Shown here piece by piece: positions 5,103 through 6,016 of a stretch of DNA of 6,016 nucleotides. This DNA is from an uncultured Clostridia bacterium (GTDB taxonomy: Bacteria; Bacillota; Clostridia; Oscillospirales; Oscillospiraceae): NCBI GenBank assembly GCA_945918815.1, contig CAMEIU010000129.1, positions 1 to 6,016 of the forward strand. The letters are read 5' to 3'. Position 1 is the first letter of the stretch. The number at the start of each line of letters is the position of its first letter. The notes under the pieces are model-generated. The model searched no databases and had not been told where the DNA came from. It worked only from the letters and a program-made list of their open reading frames with translations. Both the position numbers and the translations under genes were made by a program.

Positions 5103-5993
5103 TCATTCCTCCTGGTTCTGCATCATCCTGGCCACGGCGTCCCTGGCCCACTGGCTGGGACCCTGGTCCTGCTGGACCGCGCCGGGCTTGCCTGGGACCT
5201 TGTCCCCGGCCTCAATGGCCTGGACCGTGTGGAGCCCCTGCTCGTGCCAGCTCTTTAAAATGGAGTTGAGATAGGGCCATTTGAGGCCGCCGGTGTTCAT
5301 ACAGGTCTTCTCATAGGCCTTGGCGATCTCCGCCTCCCCGAAGCCCCAGTCCATCCACTGGAGCACCAGCTTTTCCTCTCCGGGGGTCAGCTTCCGGTCG
5401 CCCAGCTGCAAAATCTGCCGGATGCGTCCGGCCTTGGTCTGCCGCTCCAGCTGTAACTGCATGTAGGCCGCGGCCTCCTCCATGGTGTCGATGCCGAGAT
5501 CGGCCCAGTGGTAGGCCTCCTTCTCAATGGCGTGCATGGAGGGCATCCGCAGGTTGCCCCGGGTCCGGGCCCGCTGGATGCAGTAGGAGATCAGAATGCT
5601 GATCACGTCCGGCGACAGGCCCAGATAGTCGTAGAGGGACAGAAGCACCTTCAATTCCTCGTTGCTCAGCACCCGTCCCAGCCGCCGCTGGGCCTCGCCC
5701 ACCAATTGGGGGAAGCCGCTCTCCCGGCGCATCTCCCGGATCAGGTCCTGCTCCGTATAGGACGGCGGCGCGGCGGGCCGCAGGATCTTGGGAGCCTCCG
5801 GCCACAGGCCCAGCTGCTTGAGGGAGGCGGCGGCGCACTCCATTCTGGCCTGGCTCATCCTGAGGGCGCTCTCCGCCTGCTCCGGCCTGCCGCCGGCCCG
5901 TAAATAGAGATACAGCAGCGCCCCGTCCCCGGAGCCCGCCGCCAGCAGCTTCCGCCAGTCCTGCTCCGGGATCAAAAGCCCTTGTTCCGCCAT
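5103..5993 (-). CDS. DnaD-domain replication protein (tandem DnaB/DnaD domains)
   Basis: A 296-residue protein of the DnaD/DnaB primosome family, which works at replication initiation and restart before helicase loading. Residues about 7-66 look like the N-terminal winged-helix part (LLYLYLRAGGR). Two copies of the DDBH2 domain follow: about 94-168, ending near IEKEAYHW (Trp163), and about 187-253, ending in WPYLNSILKSW. The second contains the diagnostic Y-x3-I-x3-W signature (Tyr241, Ile245, Trp249). The C-terminal 45 residues are polar and probably flexible. The start is ATG 5993, preceded by GGCGGTGA (6005-5998), a fair match to the ribosome site at good spacing. The frame stays open to the window edge, so a longer N-terminus cannot be excluded. 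It lies directly upstream of the DnaC-like loader and its end contains that gene's ribosome site, so they are surely cotranscribed. Confidence 0.88.
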   Translation of the reverse strand: MAEQGLLIPEQDWRKLLAAGSGDGALLYLYLRAGGRPEQAESALRMSQARMECAAASLKQLGLWPEAPKILRPAAPPSYTEQDLIREMRRESGFPQLVGEAQRRLGRVLSNEELKVLLSLYDYLGLSPDVISILISYCIQRARTRGNLRMPSMHAIEKEAYHWADLGIDTMEEAAAYMQLQLERQTKAGRIRQILQLGDRKLTPGEEKLVLQWMDWGFGEAEIAKAYEKTCMNTGGLKWPYLNSILKSWHEQGLHTVQAIEAGDKVPGKPGAVQQDQGPSQWARDAVARMMQNQEE

Positions 5994-6016
5994 GATTTCA
6001 CCGCCAGTTCCGCAAA

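Noticed and set aside
5972..6016. A minus-strand frame entering from the window edge (FAELAVKSWRNKGF, then TGA) that overlaps the DnaD-domain start
   Set aside because: It could be the end of an upstream gene overlapping by about 20 bases, but only 14 codons are visible and the DnaD frame is also open here, so no call is possible.
1..6016. CRISPR arrays, tRNA or rRNA genes, riboswitches
   Set aside because: No regularly spaced direct repeats, cloverleaf pattern, rRNA-like stretch or recognisable riboswitch core was seen in any gap.

Overview
The window looks like chromosomal DNA from a high-GC member of the Clostridia, most likely an Oscillospiraceae-type gut anaerobe. The reasons are the adjacent DnaD-domain and DnaC/DnaI-type helicase-loader genes, a YnbB-type 'aluminium resistance / methionine gamma-lyase family' protein, strong AGGAGG ribosome sites, and GTAGGGG-type palindromic repeats between genes. 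The family assignments come from motifs read by eye; no search was run.

Layout. Positions 2-472 (+) hold the C-terminal part of a PLP-enzyme-like protein. A 361-base gap follows, and most of it (471-747) is one imperfect inverted repeat that I read as a MITE-like element with two GTAGGGC hairpins in its arms. A sigma-A-like promoter (773-801) then drives a complete class I aminotransferase (834-2000, +), which ends at a strong hairpin terminator (2015-2049). That terminator probably also serves the convergent minus-strand operon. Reading leftward on the minus strand, the operon is a cytoplasmic histidine-kinase-like protein (3902-2808) followed by a tightly coupled peptidase-E-like S51 hydrolase (2796-2059).

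Upstream of the kinase-like gene is a 225-base gap (3903-4127). It holds a second GTAGGGG double palindrome (4006-4074), a short box shared with the first element, and a 23-base dyad. Beyond it, also on the minus strand, lie the dnaC/dnaI-like AAA+ loader (5099-4128) and the DnaD-domain protein (5993-5103), three bases apart and presumably cotranscribed.

How the genes work together. DnaD and DnaC/DnaI act in loading the replicative helicase. The kinase-like and S51 genes are translationally coupled, so they probably share an input, but no response regulator lies in the window. The kinase-like protein has Gln where the phosphoacceptor His should be. The aminotransferase and the partial first gene are metabolic.

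The most interesting structure is between the genes. The two loci share a repeat family. In the first, all four differences between the two hairpin arms are paired, compensating changes, so the fold itself appears to be conserved.
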